A stretch of 64,000 nt of DNA, from contig NW_027476349.1 of assembly GCF_051020955.1 (NCBI RefSeq), forward strand, positions 223,912-287,911, given 5' to 3'. Both the position numbers and the translations under genes were made by a program. Positions 1-12,730 of this stretch are shown here, piece by piece. The notes under the pieces are model-generated. The model ran no database searches and had not been told where the DNA came from. It saw nothing but the letters and a program-made list of their open reading frames with translations. Origin of the DNA: Megalopta genalis. Its lineage: Eukaryota > Arthropoda > Insecta > Hymenoptera > Halictidae. Every line of letters starts with the position of its first letter. Positions within the stretch are counted from its first letter, which is position 1.

Positions 1-589
1 AATTTAACTTCTAATTAATGCGAAGTAGAAGGCTTAGCTTCAAATTCATGCGAAACAAATGGTTTAGCTACAAATACTTGTGATATACGTTATTTAGATT
101 GAACTGCATGCGCAACGAACGAGTTAGCTTCAAATCCATGCGAATCACACGATTTAGCTTGAAATCAATGCGATGTAGAAGGTTTGGTTTCAAATCCAAG
201 CGAAACACATGATTTAGCTTCTAATACTTGCGATATAAGTGATTTACCTTCAAATACAGGCGAAACGAACAAGTTAGCTTCAAATCCATGCGAAACACAT
301 GATTCAGCTGCAAATCAATGCGATGCAGAAGGTTTAGCTTGAAATCCATGCCAAACACATGATTTAGCTTCAAATCCATGCGTTGTAGAAGGTTTAGATT
401 CAAATCCATGCAAAACACTTGATTTAACTTCTAATTAATGCGAAGTAGAAGGCTTAGCTTCAAATTCATGCGAAACAAATGGATTAGCTACAAATACTTG
501 TGATATACATTATTTAGCTACACCTGCATGCCAAACAAACGAGTTACCATCAAATCCATATGGAACAAATGATTAAGCTTCAAATCAAT

Positions 590-1605
590 GCGATGTAGTT
601 GGTAAGCATCAAATCCATGCGATACACAAGATTTAGCTTCAAATCAATGTGATGTAGTAGGTTCAGCTTCAAATCCATGCGGCACACATGATTTAGCTTC
701 AAATGATTGCGATATAAGTGATATAGTTTCAAATGGAGGCGAAACGAACGAGTTAGCTTCAAATCCATGCAAAACACATGATTTAGCTTCAAATCAATGC
801 GATGTAGAAGGTTTAGCTTCAAATCCATGCGAAACACATGATACAGCTGCAAATCAATGCGATGTAGAAGGTTTAGCTTCAAATCCATGCGAAACACATT
901 ATTTAGCTGCAAATCAGTGCGAAGTAGAAGGCTCGGGTGCAAATCAATGCGATTCAAATGGTTCATCTTCAAATACTTGTGAAAGGCATGATTTAGCTTC
1001 AACTGCATGCGAAATACATGATTTAGCTTCAAATCAATGCGATGTAGAAGGTTTAGCTTCAAATCCATGCAAAACACGTGATTTAAATTCCAATTAATGC
1101 GAAGTAGAAGGCTTAGCCTCAAATCCATGCGAATCAAATGGTTTAGCTTCAAATACTTGTGATATACGTTATTTAGATTGAACTGCATGCGCAACGAACG
1201 AGTTAGCTTCAAATCCATGCGAAACACATGATTTAGCTGCAAATCAATGCGATGAAGAAGGTTTAGCTTCAAATCCGTGCGAAACAAATGATATAGCTTC
1301 AAACACTTGGGGTGTAAGTGATATAGCTTCAAATGAAGACTAATCAAACGAGTTAGCTTCAAAATCCACGCGATACACATGATTTAGCTTCAAATACTAG
1401 CGATATAAGTAATGTAGATTCAACTGCAGGCGAAACGAACAAGTTAGCTTCAAATCCATGCGAAACACATGATTTAGCTGCAAATCATTGCGATGTAGAA
1501 GGTTTAGCTTGAAAACAATAAGAGGTAGAAGGTTTAGCTTCAAATCAATAGAATGTAGAAGATTTAGCTTCAAATCAATGCGATGTAGAAGGTTTAGCTT
1601 CAAAT
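590..1605 (+). repeat. Higher-order block A, copy 1
   Basis: This stretch is matched at 8,355-9,370 with a constant offset of 7,765 bp. Shared details include a module shortened at GGTAAGC (base 601 and base 8,366), the GAAGACTAATCAAAC stop cassette near 1,335 and the rare module with CAATAAGAGG near 1,516. The copies differ by scattered substitutions (for example GCTTGAAAAC here, GCTTCAAAAC there) and part company near 1,605/9,370. Confidence 0.8.
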
Positions 1606-1950
1606 CCATACGAAACACTTGATTTAGCTTCAAATCAATTCGAAGGACAAGGCTTAGATTCAAATCCATGCGAAACAAATGATTTAGCTTCAAATCAATG
1701 CGATGTAGAAGGTTTAGCTTCAAATCCATGCGATACACAAGATTTAGCTTCAAATCAATGCGATGTAGTAGGTTCAGCTTCAAATCCATGCGGCACATAT
1801 GATTTAGCTTCGAATACTTGCGATATAAGTGACATAGTTTCAAATGGAGACGAAACGAACGAGTTAGCTTCAAATCCATGCGAGACACATGACTTAGCTT
1901 CAAATCAATGCGATGTAGAAGGTTTAGCTTCAAATCCACGCGAACCATAT

Positions 1951-2628
1951 GATTTAGCTTCAAACACTTGGGGTATAAGTGATATAGATTCAAATGCATA
2001 CTAATCAAACGAGTTAGCTTCAAAATCCACGCGATACACATGATTTAGCTTCAAATACTTGCGATATAAGTGATGTAGAATCAACTGCAGGCGAAACGAA
2101 CGAGTTAGCTTCAAATCCATTCAAAACTCATGATTTAGCAGCAAATCAATGTGATGTAGAAGGTTTAGTTTCAAATCCATGCGATACACAAGATTTAGCT
2201 TCAAATCAATGCGATGTAGTAGGCTCAGCTTCAAATCCATGCGATATAAGTGATATAGCTTCATAAGCAGGAGGAACAAACGAGGTAGCTTCAATTCCAT
2301 GCGAAACAAATGATTTAGCTTCAAATCAATGCGATGTAGATGGTAAGCTTCAAATCCATGCGATACACAAGATTTAGCTTCAAATCAATGTGATGTAGTA
2401 GGTTCAGCTTCAAATCCATGCGGCACATATGATTTAGCTTCAAATGATTGCGATATAAGTGATATAGTTTCAAATGGAGGCGAAACGAACGAGTTAGCTT
2501 CAAATCCATGCAAAACACATGATTTAGCTTCAAATCAATGCGATGTAGAAGGTTTAGCTTCAAATCCATGCGAAACACATGATACAGCTGCAAATCAATG
2601 CGATGTAGAAGGTTTAGCTTCAAATCCA
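1951..2628 (+). repeat. Higher-order block B, copy 1
   Basis: Matches 7,975-8,652 at an offset of 6,024 bp. Shared private variants include GATTCAAATGCATACTAATC, TTCAAAACTC, and an in-frame TAA in GCTTCATAAGCAGG, so these are true copies and not just similar modules. Upstream and downstream the two positions have unrelated module order, which marks sharp junctions. Confidence 0.8.
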
Positions 2629-3348
2629 TGCGAAACAAATGATTAACTTTAAACACTTGGGTTATAATTGATATAGCTTCAAATGCAGACGAAACAAATG
2701 ATTTAGCTTCACATACTTGCGACGTAATTGATATAGGATTCAAATGCATGCGAAACAAACGAGTTAGCGTCAAATCCATACGAAACACATGATTAAACTT
2801 CAAATGCATACGAAACACATGATTTGGCTTCGATACAATGCGAAGTGGAAGGTTTTGCTTCAAATCCATGCGAAACAAATGATTTAGCTTCACATACTTG
2901 CGACGTAATTGATATAGGATTCAAATGCATGCGAAACAAACGAGTTAGTTTCAAATTCATGCGAAGCACATGATTTAGCTTCAAATCATTGCGGAATAGA
3001 AGGTTTAGCTTCAAATGCATGCGAAACACATGATTTAACTTCAAATCAATGCGAAGTAGAAGGCTTAGCTTCAAATCCATGCGAATCGAATGGTTTAGCT
3101 TCAAATACTTGTGATATACATGAGTTATCTTCAAATGCAGGCGAATCAAAAGAGTTAGCTTCAAATCCATGCGAAACACATCATTTAGCTTCAAATTCAT
3201 GCGAAACACATTGTTTAGCTTAATATTCATGCGAAACAAATGGTGCTGCTTCAAATACTTGTGATATACATGATTTACCTTCAACCGGATGCGAAACAAA
3301 CGAGTTACCATCAAATCCATACGAAACACATGATTAAGCTTCAAGTCA

Positions 3349-4060
3349 ATGCGATGTAGATGGTTTGCTTCAAATCCATGCGATACACAAGATTTATGTT
3401 CAAATCAATGTGATGTAGTAGGTTCAGCTTCAAATCCATGCGATACACAAGATTTAGCTTCAAATCAATGCGATGTAGTAGGTTCAGCTTCAAATCCATG
3501 CGGCACATATGATTTAGCTACAAATACTTGTGATATACATTATTTAGCTACCGCTGCATGCGAAACAAACGAGTTAGCTACAAATCCATGCGAAACACAT
3601 CATTTAGCTGCAAATCAATGCGATGTAGAAGGTTTAGCTTCAAATCAACGCGATACACTAGATTTAGCTTCAAATTAATGCGATGTAGATGGTTTGCCTC
3701 AAATCCAAGCGATACACAAGATTTATGTTCAAATCAATGTGATGTAGTAGGTTCAGCTTCAAATCCATGCGATACACAAGATTTAGCTTCAAATCAATGC
3801 GATGTAGTAGGTTCAGCTTCAAATCCATGCGGCACATATGATTTAGCTACAAATACTTGTGATATACATTATTTAGCTACCACTGCATGCGAAACAAACG
3901 AGTTAGCTACAAATCCATGCGAAACACATGATTTAGCTGCAAATCAATGCGATGTAGAAGGTTTAGCTTCAAATCAACGCGATACACTAGATTTAGCTTC
4001 AAATCAATGCGATGTAGAAGGTTTGGCTTCAAATCCAAGCGAAACACATGATTTAGCTTC
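3349..4060 (+). repeat. 329-bp sub-array, two units
   Basis: Two units start at 3,349 and 3,678 with the same rare module (GATGTAGATGGTTTGC, or TTTGCC in the second unit). The period is 329 bp, eleven 30-bp modules minus one base. The missing base lies in the GGTTTGC module, which lacks one A of the usual GGTTTAGC. The units differ by a few substitutions (CCATGC against CCAAGC, TTAGCTACCGC against TTAGCTACCAC). Confidence 0.75.
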
Positions 4061-4061
4061 A

Positions 4062-4640
4062 AATTAATGCGAATCACATGGTTTAGCTTCACAGTTTCAT
4101 ATTCTTGCTAAACAGATGGTTTAGATTCAGATACTTGTGATAAACATGATTTAGCTTTTACTGCATGCGCAACAAACGAGTTAGCTTCAAATCCAAGAGA
4201 AACACATGATTTAACTTCAAATCAAAGCGAAGTAGAAGGCTTAGCTTCAAGTACGTGCGAAACCACTGGTTTAGATTCAGATACTTGGGATATACATGAT
4301 TTACCTTCAACCGGATTGCGAAACAAACGAGGTAGCTTCAAATCCAAGCGAAACACATGATTTAGCTTCAAATTAATGCGAATCACATGGTTTAGCTTCA
4401 TAGTTTCATATTCTTGCTAAACAGATGGTTTAGATTCAGATACTTGTGATAAACATGATTTAGCTTTTACTGCATGCGCAACAAACGAGTTAGCTTCAAA
4501 TCCAAGAGAAACACATGTTTTAACTTCAAATCAAAGCGAAGTAGAAGGCTTAGCTTCAAGTACGTGCGAAACCACTGGTTTAGCTTCAGATACTTGGGAT
4601 ATACATGATTTACCTTCAACCGGATTGCGAAACAAACGAG
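4062..4640 (+). repeat. 309-bp tandem duplication with an abnormal 38-bp module
   Basis: Two units begin at 4,062 and 4,371 with AATTAATGCGAATCACATGG. Each holds one module of 38 bp, not 30, spanning roughly 4,080-4,117 and 4,388-4,426 and containing CAGTTTCATATTCTTGC. The 309-bp period equals ten modules plus those eight bases plus one extra T in CCGGATTGCG. It is the only clearly non-30-bp module I found that is repeated. Confidence 0.75.
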
Positions 4641-4680
4641 TTAGCTTCAAATCCAAGCGAAACACATGATTTAGCTTCAA

Positions 4681-6430
4681 ATCAATGCGAAGTAGAGGGC
4701 TTAGCTTCAAATCCATGCGAATCAAATGATTTAGCTTCAAATACATGTGATATACTTGATTTATCTTCAAATGCAGGCGAAGCAAAAGAGTTAGCTCCAA
4801 ATCCATGCGAAACACATGATTTAGCATCAAATCAATGCGAAGTTGAAGGCTTAGCTTCAAATCCATGCGACAAAAATGAATTAGTTTCAAATGCTTGCGA
4901 CATAAATGATGTAGCTTCAAATGCAAGCGAAACAAACGAGTTAGCTTGAAATCCATGCGACACGCACGATTGAGCTTCAAATGAATGCGAGGTAGAAGGC
5001 TTAGCTACAAATCCATGCGAAACGAATGGTTTAGCTTCAAATACCTGCGAATATACGTGATGTAGCTTCAAAGGCAGGCGGAACAAACGAGTTGGAGTCT
5101 AATCCATGCGTATCACATTATTTAACTTCAAATCAATGCGAAGTAGAAGGCTTATCTTCGAATCCATGCAAAACACATGATTTAGATTCAAATACTTGCG
5201 ATATAAATGAAATAGCTTCAAATGCAGACGAAACAAACGAGTTATATTCTAATTCATGCGAAACACATGATTTAGCTTCAAATCAGTGCGACGTAGAAGG
5301 CTTAGCTTCAAATCAATGCGAATAAAATGGTTTAGATTCAGATACTTGTGATAAACATGATTTAGCTTCAAATGCAGGCGAAACAAACGAGTTAGCTTCA
5401 AATCCAAGGGAAACACATGATTTATCTTTAAATCAATGCGAAGTAGAAGGCTTAGTGTCAAATACATATGAAACAATTGATTTATCTTCAGATAATTGCG
5501 ACATAAGTGATATTGCTTCAAATGCAGGCGAAACAAACGAGTTAGCTTCAAAGCCGTGCAAAACGAATGATTTAGCTTCAAATACTTGCGGTATAAATGA
5601 AACAGCTTCAAATGCAGGCGGAACACTTGATTTAGCTTCAAATCAATGCGAAGTAGAAGGCTTGGCTTCAAATCCATGCGAATCAAATGGTTTAGCTTCA
5701 AATACTTGTGATCTACATGATTTAGCGTCAACTGCATGCGAAACAAATGATTTAGCTTCAAATGCTTTCCGATATATGTGATATAACTTGAACGGAAGGC
5801 GAAGCAAACGAGTTAGATTCAAATCCATGCGAAGTAGAAGGCATAGCATCAAATCCATGCGAATCAAATGGTTTAGCTTAAAATACTTGTTTTATACACA
5901 ATTTAGCTTAAACTGCATGCGAAACAATCGAGTTAGCTTCAAATCCATAAGAAAAAAATGATATACCATCAAATACTTGGACATAAATGATTTAGCTTCA
6001 CATGCATGCGAAACAAACGAGTCAGCTACAAATCCAAGCGAAACACTTGATATAGCTTCAAATCAATGCGAAGTAGAAGGTTTAGCTTCAAATCCATGCG
6101 AATAAAATGGTTTAGATTCAGATACTTGTGATAAACGTGATTTAGCTTCAACTGCATGCGAAACAATCGAGTTAGATTCAAATCAATGCGAAGTAGAAGG
6201 CTTATCTTCAAATCCATGCGAATCAAATGGTTTGGCTTCAAATACTTGCGTTATAAATGAAATAGCTTCATTTAGCTTCACACCTATACGATGTAGAAGG
6301 ATTAGCTTCAAATCCATGCGAAACAAATGATTCAGCTTCAAATACTTGCGATTTAAGTGATATAGCTTCAAATGCAGGCTAATCAAACGAGTTAGATTCA
6401 AATCATGCGAAATACATGATTCAGCTTTAA
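4681..6430 (+). repeat. P block, copy 1
   Basis: First of five copies of a landmark block recognised by the run near 5,085-5,105 (GAGTTGGAGTCTAATCC) and by CGAATATACGTGATG just before it. It aligns with copies near 14.8, 18.3, 28.1 and 37.5 kb. Relative to copy 2 it lacks exactly 150 bp, five modules, between about 4,978 and 5,000. Past about 6,430 it follows a different module order from the other copies. It differs from copies 2-5 at more sites than they do from each other, so it is probably the oldest branch. Confidence 0.8.
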
Positions 6431-7974
6431 ATTCAAGCGAAATACATGGTTTAGCATCAAATTCATGCGAAAGACGTGGTTTAACTTAATAATGGTGCAA
6501 AACGGATGGATTAGATTAAGATACTTGTGATAAACATGGTTTAGCTTCAAATGCAGGCGAAATAAACGAGTTAGCTTCAAATCCAAGCGAAACGAATGAT
6601 TCAGGTTCAAATCAATGCGAAGTGGAAGGCTTTGCTTCAATACATGAAAAACAAATGATTTATCTTCAGATATGGGAATATAAGTGATATAGCTTCAAGA
6701 GCATGCGAAACGATCGAGTTAGCTTCAAATCAATACGAAGTAGAAGGTTTATCTTCAAATCCAAGAGAAACAAATGCCTTAGCTTCAAATACTTGTGATA
6801 TACATGATTAGCTTCAAATGCTGGCGAAACAAACGAGTTAGCTTCAAATCCATGCGAAACACATGATTTAGCTTCAAATGAATGCGAAGTAGAAGTTTTT
6901 TCTTCGAATCCATGCGAAACAAATGGTTTAGCTTCAAATACTTGTGATAAACATGATTTAGCTTCAACTGCATGCGAAACAAACGAGTTAGCTTCAAATC
7001 CATGCGAAACACATGATTTATCTTCAAATGACTGCGAAGTAGAAGTTATTTCTTCGAATCCATGCGAAACAAATGGTTTAGCTTCAAATACTTGTGATAA
7101 ACATGATTTAGCTTCAACTGCTTGCGAAACAAATGAGTTAGCTTCAAATCCATGGGAAACACATCATTTAGCTTCAAATTCATGCGAAACACATGGTTTA
7201 GCTTAATATTCATGCGAAACAGATGGTTAAGATTCAGATACTTGTGATAAACATGATATAGCTTCAACTGCATGCGAAACAAACGAGTTAGCTTCCAATC
7301 CAAGCGAAACACATGATTTAGATTCAAATTCATGCGAAACACATGGTTCAGCTTCAAATCAATGCGAAACAAATGGTTTAGCTTCAAATACTTGTGATAA
7401 ACATTAATTAGCTTCAAGAGCATGCAAAACAAACGCGTTAGCATCAAATCCAAAGCAAACACATCATTTAATTACAAATCAATGCGAAGTAGAAGACTTA
7501 GCTCCAAATAAATGCGAAACAAATAGTTTAGCTTCTGATACTTGTGATATACATGATTTAGCTTCAACTGCATGACAAAAAAACGAGTTAGCTTCAAATC
7601 CGAGCGAAACACATGACTTAGCTTCAAATACTTGCGATATAAGTGATATAGCTTCAAATCAATGCGAAGTAGAAGGCTTAGCTCCAAATCAATGCGAAAC
7701 AAATGCTTCAGCTTCAAAAACTTATGATACACATGATTTATCTTCAACTGTATGCGAAACAAACGAGTTAGCTTCAAATCCAAGCGAAACACATGATTTA
7801 GCTTCAAATTCATGCGAAGCACATGGTTTAGATTAATATTGATGCGAAAGAAATGGTTTAGCTTAATATTCATGCGAAACAAATGGTTCATTTTGAAATA
7901 CTTGTGATATACATGATTTAGCTTCAACTGCATGCGAAATAAACGAGTTAGCTTCAAATCCAAGCGAAACGAAT
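6431..7974 (+). repeat. Diverged 30-bp repeats, no close copy in window
   Basis: The modules here are the same family but carry more private substitutions (for example TTAACTTAATAATGGTGC near 6,481 and ATATGGGAATATAAG near 6,670). Short internal duplications are visible, such as GAAGTTTTTTCTTCG near 6,891 against GAAGTTATTTCTTCG near 7,041. I see no block-scale match elsewhere in the window and no gene. Confidence 0.7.
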
Positions 7975-8652
7975 GATTTAGCTTCAAACACTTGGGGTAT
8001 AAGTGATATAGATTCAAATGCATACTAATCAAACGAGTTAGCTTCAAAATCCACGCGATACACATGATTTAGCTTCAAATACTTGCGATATAAGTGATGT
8101 AGAATCAACTGCAGGCGAAACGAACGAGTTAGCTTCAAATCCATTCAAAACTCATGATTTAGCAGCAAATCAATGTGATGTAGAAGGTTTAGTTTCAAAT
8201 CCATGCGATACACAAGATTTAGCTTCAAATCAATGCGATGTAGTAGGCTCAGCTTCAAATCCATGCGATATAAGTGATATAGCTTCATAAGCAGGAGGAA
8301 CAAACGAGGTAGCTTCAATTCCATGCGAAACAAATGATTTAGCTTCAAATCAATGCGATGTAGATGGTAAGCTTCAAATCCATGCGATACACAAGATTTA
8401 GCTTCAAATCAATGTGATGTAGTAGGTTCAGCTTCAAATCCATGCGGCACATATGATTTAGCTTCAAATGATTGCGACATAAGTGATATAGTTTCAAATG
8501 GAGGCGAAACGAACGAGTTAGCCTCAAATCCATGCAAAACACATGATTTAGCTTCAAGTCAATGCGATGTAGAAGGTTTAGCTTCAAATCCATGCGAAAC
8601 ACATGATACAGCTGCAAATCAATGCGATGTAGAAGGTTTAGCTTCAAATCCA
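7975..8652 (+). repeat. Higher-order block B, copy 2
   Basis: Second copy of 1,951-2,628 at +6,024 bp. Its last 300 bp also belongs to block A copy 2, so the junction between the two source blocks lies in this copy and shows that earlier exchange products were recombined again. Confidence 0.8.
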
Positions 8653-9370
8653 TGCGAAACACATTATTTAGCTGCAAATCAGTGCGAAGTAGAAGGCTCG
8701 GGTTCAAATCAATGCGATTCAAATGGTTCATCTTCAAATACTTGTGAAAGGCATGATTTAGCTTCAACTGCATGCGAAATACATGATTTAGCTTCAAATC
8801 AATGCGATGTAGAAGGTTTAGCTTCAAATCCATGCAAAACACGTGATTTGAATTCCAATTAATGCGAAGTAGAAGGCTTAGCTTCAAATCCATGCGAATC
8901 AAATGGTTTAGCTTCAAATACTTGTGATATACGTTATTTAGATTGAACTGCATGCGCAACGAACGAGTTAGCTTCAAATCCATGCGAAACACATGATTTA
9001 GCTGCAAATCAATGCGATGAAGAAGGTTTAGCTTCAAATCCGTGCGAAACAAATGATATAGCTTCAAACACTTGGGGTGTAAGTGATATAGCTTCAAATG
9101 AAGACTAATCAAACGAGTTAGCTTCAAAATCCACGCGATTCCCCTGATTTAGCTTCAAATACTAGCGATATAAGTAATGTAGATTCAACTGCAGGCGAAA
9201 CGAACAAGTTAGCTTCAAATCCATGCGAAACACATGATTTAGCTGCAAATCATTGCGATGTAGAAGGTTTAGCTTCAAAACAATAAGAGGTAGAAGGTTT
9301 AGCTTCAAATCAATAGAATGTAGAAGATTTAGCTTCAAATCAATGCGATGTAGAAGGTTTAGATTCAAAT
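8355..9370 (+). repeat. Higher-order block A, copy 2
   Basis: Second copy of 590-1,605 at +7,765 bp. It carries an odd local change near 9,138 (CGATTCCCCTG where other copies have CGATACACATG). Confidence 0.8.
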
Positions 9371-9570
9371 CCATGCAAAACACGTGATTTAACATCTAAT
9401 TAATGCGAAGTAGAAGGCTTAGCTTCAAATCCATGCGAATCAAATGGTTTAGCTTCTAATACTGATGATATACGTTATTTAGATTTAACTGCATGCGCAA
9501 CGAACGAGTTAGCTTCAAATCAATGCGAAACACATGATTTAGCAGCAAATCAATGCGATGTAGAAGGTTT
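9281..9570 (+). repeat. Block C, copy 1 (matches 11,169-11,458)
   Basis: Offset 1,888 bp to the second copy, shown by CAATAAGAGG (9,281 and 11,169) and the rare ACTGATGATATACG (9,461 and 11,349). Downstream the offset changes to 2,098 bp because the second copy contains 210 bp more, exactly seven modules. Confidence 0.75.
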
Positions 9571-9628
9571 AGCTTCAAATCAACGCGATACACTAGATTT
9601 AGCTTCAAATCAATGCGATGTAGAAGGT

Positions 9629-10344
9629 TCTGCTTCAAATCCATACGACACATATGATTTAGCTTCAAATACTTGCGATATAAGTGATATAGCTTCAAAA
9701 GCTGGAGGAACAAACGAGGTAGCTTCAATTCCATGCGAAAGAAATGATTTAGCTTCAAATCAATGCGAAGTAGAAGGCTTAGCTTCGAATTCATGCGAAA
9801 CAAATTGTTTAGCTACAAATACTTGTGATATACATTATTTAGCTACAACTGCATGCGAAACAAACGAGTTACCATCAAATCCATACGAAACACATGATTA
9901 AGCTTCAAATCAATGCGATGTAGATGGTTTGCTTCAAATCCATGCGATACACAAGATTTATGTTCAAATCAATGTGATGTAGTAGGTTCAGCTTCAAATC
10001 CATGCGATACACAAGATTTAGCTTCAAATCAATACGATGTAGCAGGTTCTGCTTCAAATCCATACGACACATATGATTTAGCTTCAAATACTTGCGATAT
10101 AAGTGATATAGCTTCAAAAGCTGGAGGAACAAACGAGGTAGCTTCAATTCCATGCGAAAGAAATGATTTAGCTTCAAATCAATGCGAAGTAGAAGGCTTA
10201 GCTTCGAATTCATGCGAAACAAATTGTTTAGCTACAAATACTTGTGATATACATTATTTAGCTACAACTGCATGCGAAACAAACGAGTTACCATCAAATC
10301 CATACGAAACACATGATTAAGCTTCAAATCAATGCGATGTAGGA
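9629..10344 (+). repeat. 419-bp tandem duplication
   Basis: The run from GTTCTGCTTC at about 9,628 to the TAAGCTTC near 9,900 is repeated starting at about 10,047. The GCTGGAGG marker lies at 9,701 and 10,120, giving a period of 419 bp, fourteen modules minus one base. The one-base deficit again traces to a GGTTTGC module inside the unit. Confidence 0.75.
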
Positions 10345-12000
10345 GGTTTAGCTTCAAATCCAAGCGAAACACATGATTCAGCTGCAAATCAATGCGATGT
10401 ATAAGGTTTAGCTTCAAATCCATGCCAAACACATGATTTAGATTCAAATCCATGGGATGTAGATGGTTTGCTTCAAATCCATGCGATACACAAGATTTAG
10501 CTTCAAATCAATGCGACGTAGTAGGTTCAGCTTCAAATCCATGCGATATAAGTGATATAGCTTCAAAAGCAGGAGGAACAAACGAGGTAGCTTCAATTCC
10601 ATGCGAAACATATGATTTAGCTTCAAATCAATGCGAAGTAGAAGGCTTAGCTTCAAATCCATGCGAAACAAATGGTTTAGCTACAAATACTTGTGATATA
10701 CATTATTTAGCTACAACTGCATGCGATACAAACGAGTTAGCTTCAAATCCATGCGAAACACATGATTTAGCTTCAAATCAATGCGATGTAGAAGGTATAG
10801 CTTCAAATCCATGCGAAACAAATGATTTAGCTGCAAATCATTGCGATGTAGAAGGTTTAGCTTCAAATCCATGTGAAACAAATGATATAGCTTCAAATAC
10901 TTGCGATATAAGTGATATAGTTTCAAATGCAGGCGAAACGAACGAGTTAGCTATAAATCCATGCGAAACACATGATTTAGCTGCAAATCAATACGATGTA
11001 GAAGGTTTAGCTTCAAATCCATGCGAAACAAATGGTTTAGCTACAAATACTTGTGATATACATTATTTAGCTACAACTGCATGCGAAACAAACGAGTTAG
11101 CTTCAAGTCCATGCGAAACACATGATTTAGCTGCAAATCATTGCGATGTAGAAGGTTTAGCTTCAAAACAATAAGAGGTAGAAGGTTTAGCTTCAAATCA
11201 ATAGAATGTAGAAGATTTAGCTTCAAATCAATGCGATGTAGAAGGTTTAGATTCAAATCCATGCAAAACACGTGATTTAACATCTAATTAATGCGAAGTA
11301 GAAGGCTTAGCTTCAAATCCATGCGAATCAAATGGTTTAGCTTCTAATACTGATGATATACGTTATTTAGATTTAACTGCATGCGCAACGAACGAGTTAG
11401 CTTCAAATCAATGCGAAACACATGATTTAGCAGCAAATCAATGCGATGTAGAAGGTTTAGCTTCAAATCCGTGCGATACACAAGATTTAGCTTCAATTCA
11501 ATGCGATGTAGTAGGTTCAGCTTCAAATCCATGCGGCACATATGATTTAGCTTCAAATACTTGCGATATAAGTGATATAGTTTCAAATGGAGGCGAAACG
11601 AACGAGTTAGCTTCAAGTCCATGCGAAACACATGATTTAGCTGCAAATCAATGCGATGTAGAAGGTTTAGCTTCAAATCAAGGCGATACACTAGATTTAG
11701 CTTCAAATCAATGCGATGTAGAAGGTTCTGCTTCAAATCCATACGACACATATGATTTAGCTTCAAATACTTGCGATATAAGTGATATAGCTTCAAAAGC
11801 TGGAGGAACAAACGAGGTAGCTTCAATTCCATGCGATAGAAATGATTTAGCTTCAAATCAATGCGAAGTAGAAGGCTTAGCTTCGAATTCATGCGAAACA
11901 AATTGTTTAGCTACAAATACTTGTGATATACATTATTTAGCTACAACTGCATGCGAAACAAACGAGTTACCATCAAATCCATACGAAACACATGATTAAG
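10320..12000 (+). repeat. Mosaic segment with block C copy 2
   Basis: The first part (10,320-10,780) recurs at 12,268-12,728 (offset 1,948 bp). The second part (11,169-12,000) matches 9,281-9,900 with a 210-bp gain. The forward frame is open from 10,452 to 11,174 (240 codons, about 24 decapeptides), among the longest forward readings, and ends at the TAA in the CAATAAGAGG module. All modules are ordinary types. Confidence 0.7.
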
Positions 12001-12730
12001 CTTCAAATCAATGCGATGTAGATGGTTTGCTTCAAATCCATGCGATACACAAGATTTATGTTCAAATCAATGTGATGTAGTAGGTTCAGCTTCAAATCCA
12101 TGCGATACACAAGATTTAGCTTCAAATCAATACGATGTAGCAGGTTCAGCTTCAAATCCATGCGGCACATATGATTTAGCTACAAATACTTGTGATATAC
12201 ATTATTTAGCTACCACTGCATGCGAAACGAACGAGTTAGCTTCAAATCCATGCGAAACACACTATTTAGCTTCAAATCAATGCGATGTAGGAGGTTTAGC
12301 TTCAAATCCAAGCGAAACACATGATTCAGCTGCAAATCAATGCGATGTATAAGGTTTAGCTTCAAATCCATGCCAAACACATGATTTAGATTCAAATCCA
12401 TGGGATGTAGATGGTTTGCTTCGAATCCATGCGATACACAAGATTTAGCTCCAAATCAATGCGACGTAGTAGGTTCAGCTTCAAATCCATGCGATATAAG
12501 TGATATAGCTTCAAAAGCAGGAGGAACAAACGAGGTAGCTTCAATTCCATGCGAAACATATGATTTAGCTTCAAATCAATGCGAAGTAGAAGGCTTAGCT
12601 TCAAATCCATGCGAAACAAATGGTTTAGCTACAAATACTTGTGATATACGTTATTTAGCTACAACTGCATGCGATACAAACGAGTTAGCTTCAAATCCAT
12701 GCAAAACACGTGATTTAACTTCCAATTAAT
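12001..12730 (+). repeat. Copy of 9,903-10,780 lacking 150 bp
   Basis: The start matches 9,903 at an offset of 2,098 bp and the rest matches at 1,948 bp, so exactly 150 bp (five modules) is missing after the CAATACGATGTAGCAGG module near 12,130. The same order occurs again at 20,870 and 32,892. Confidence 0.75.
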
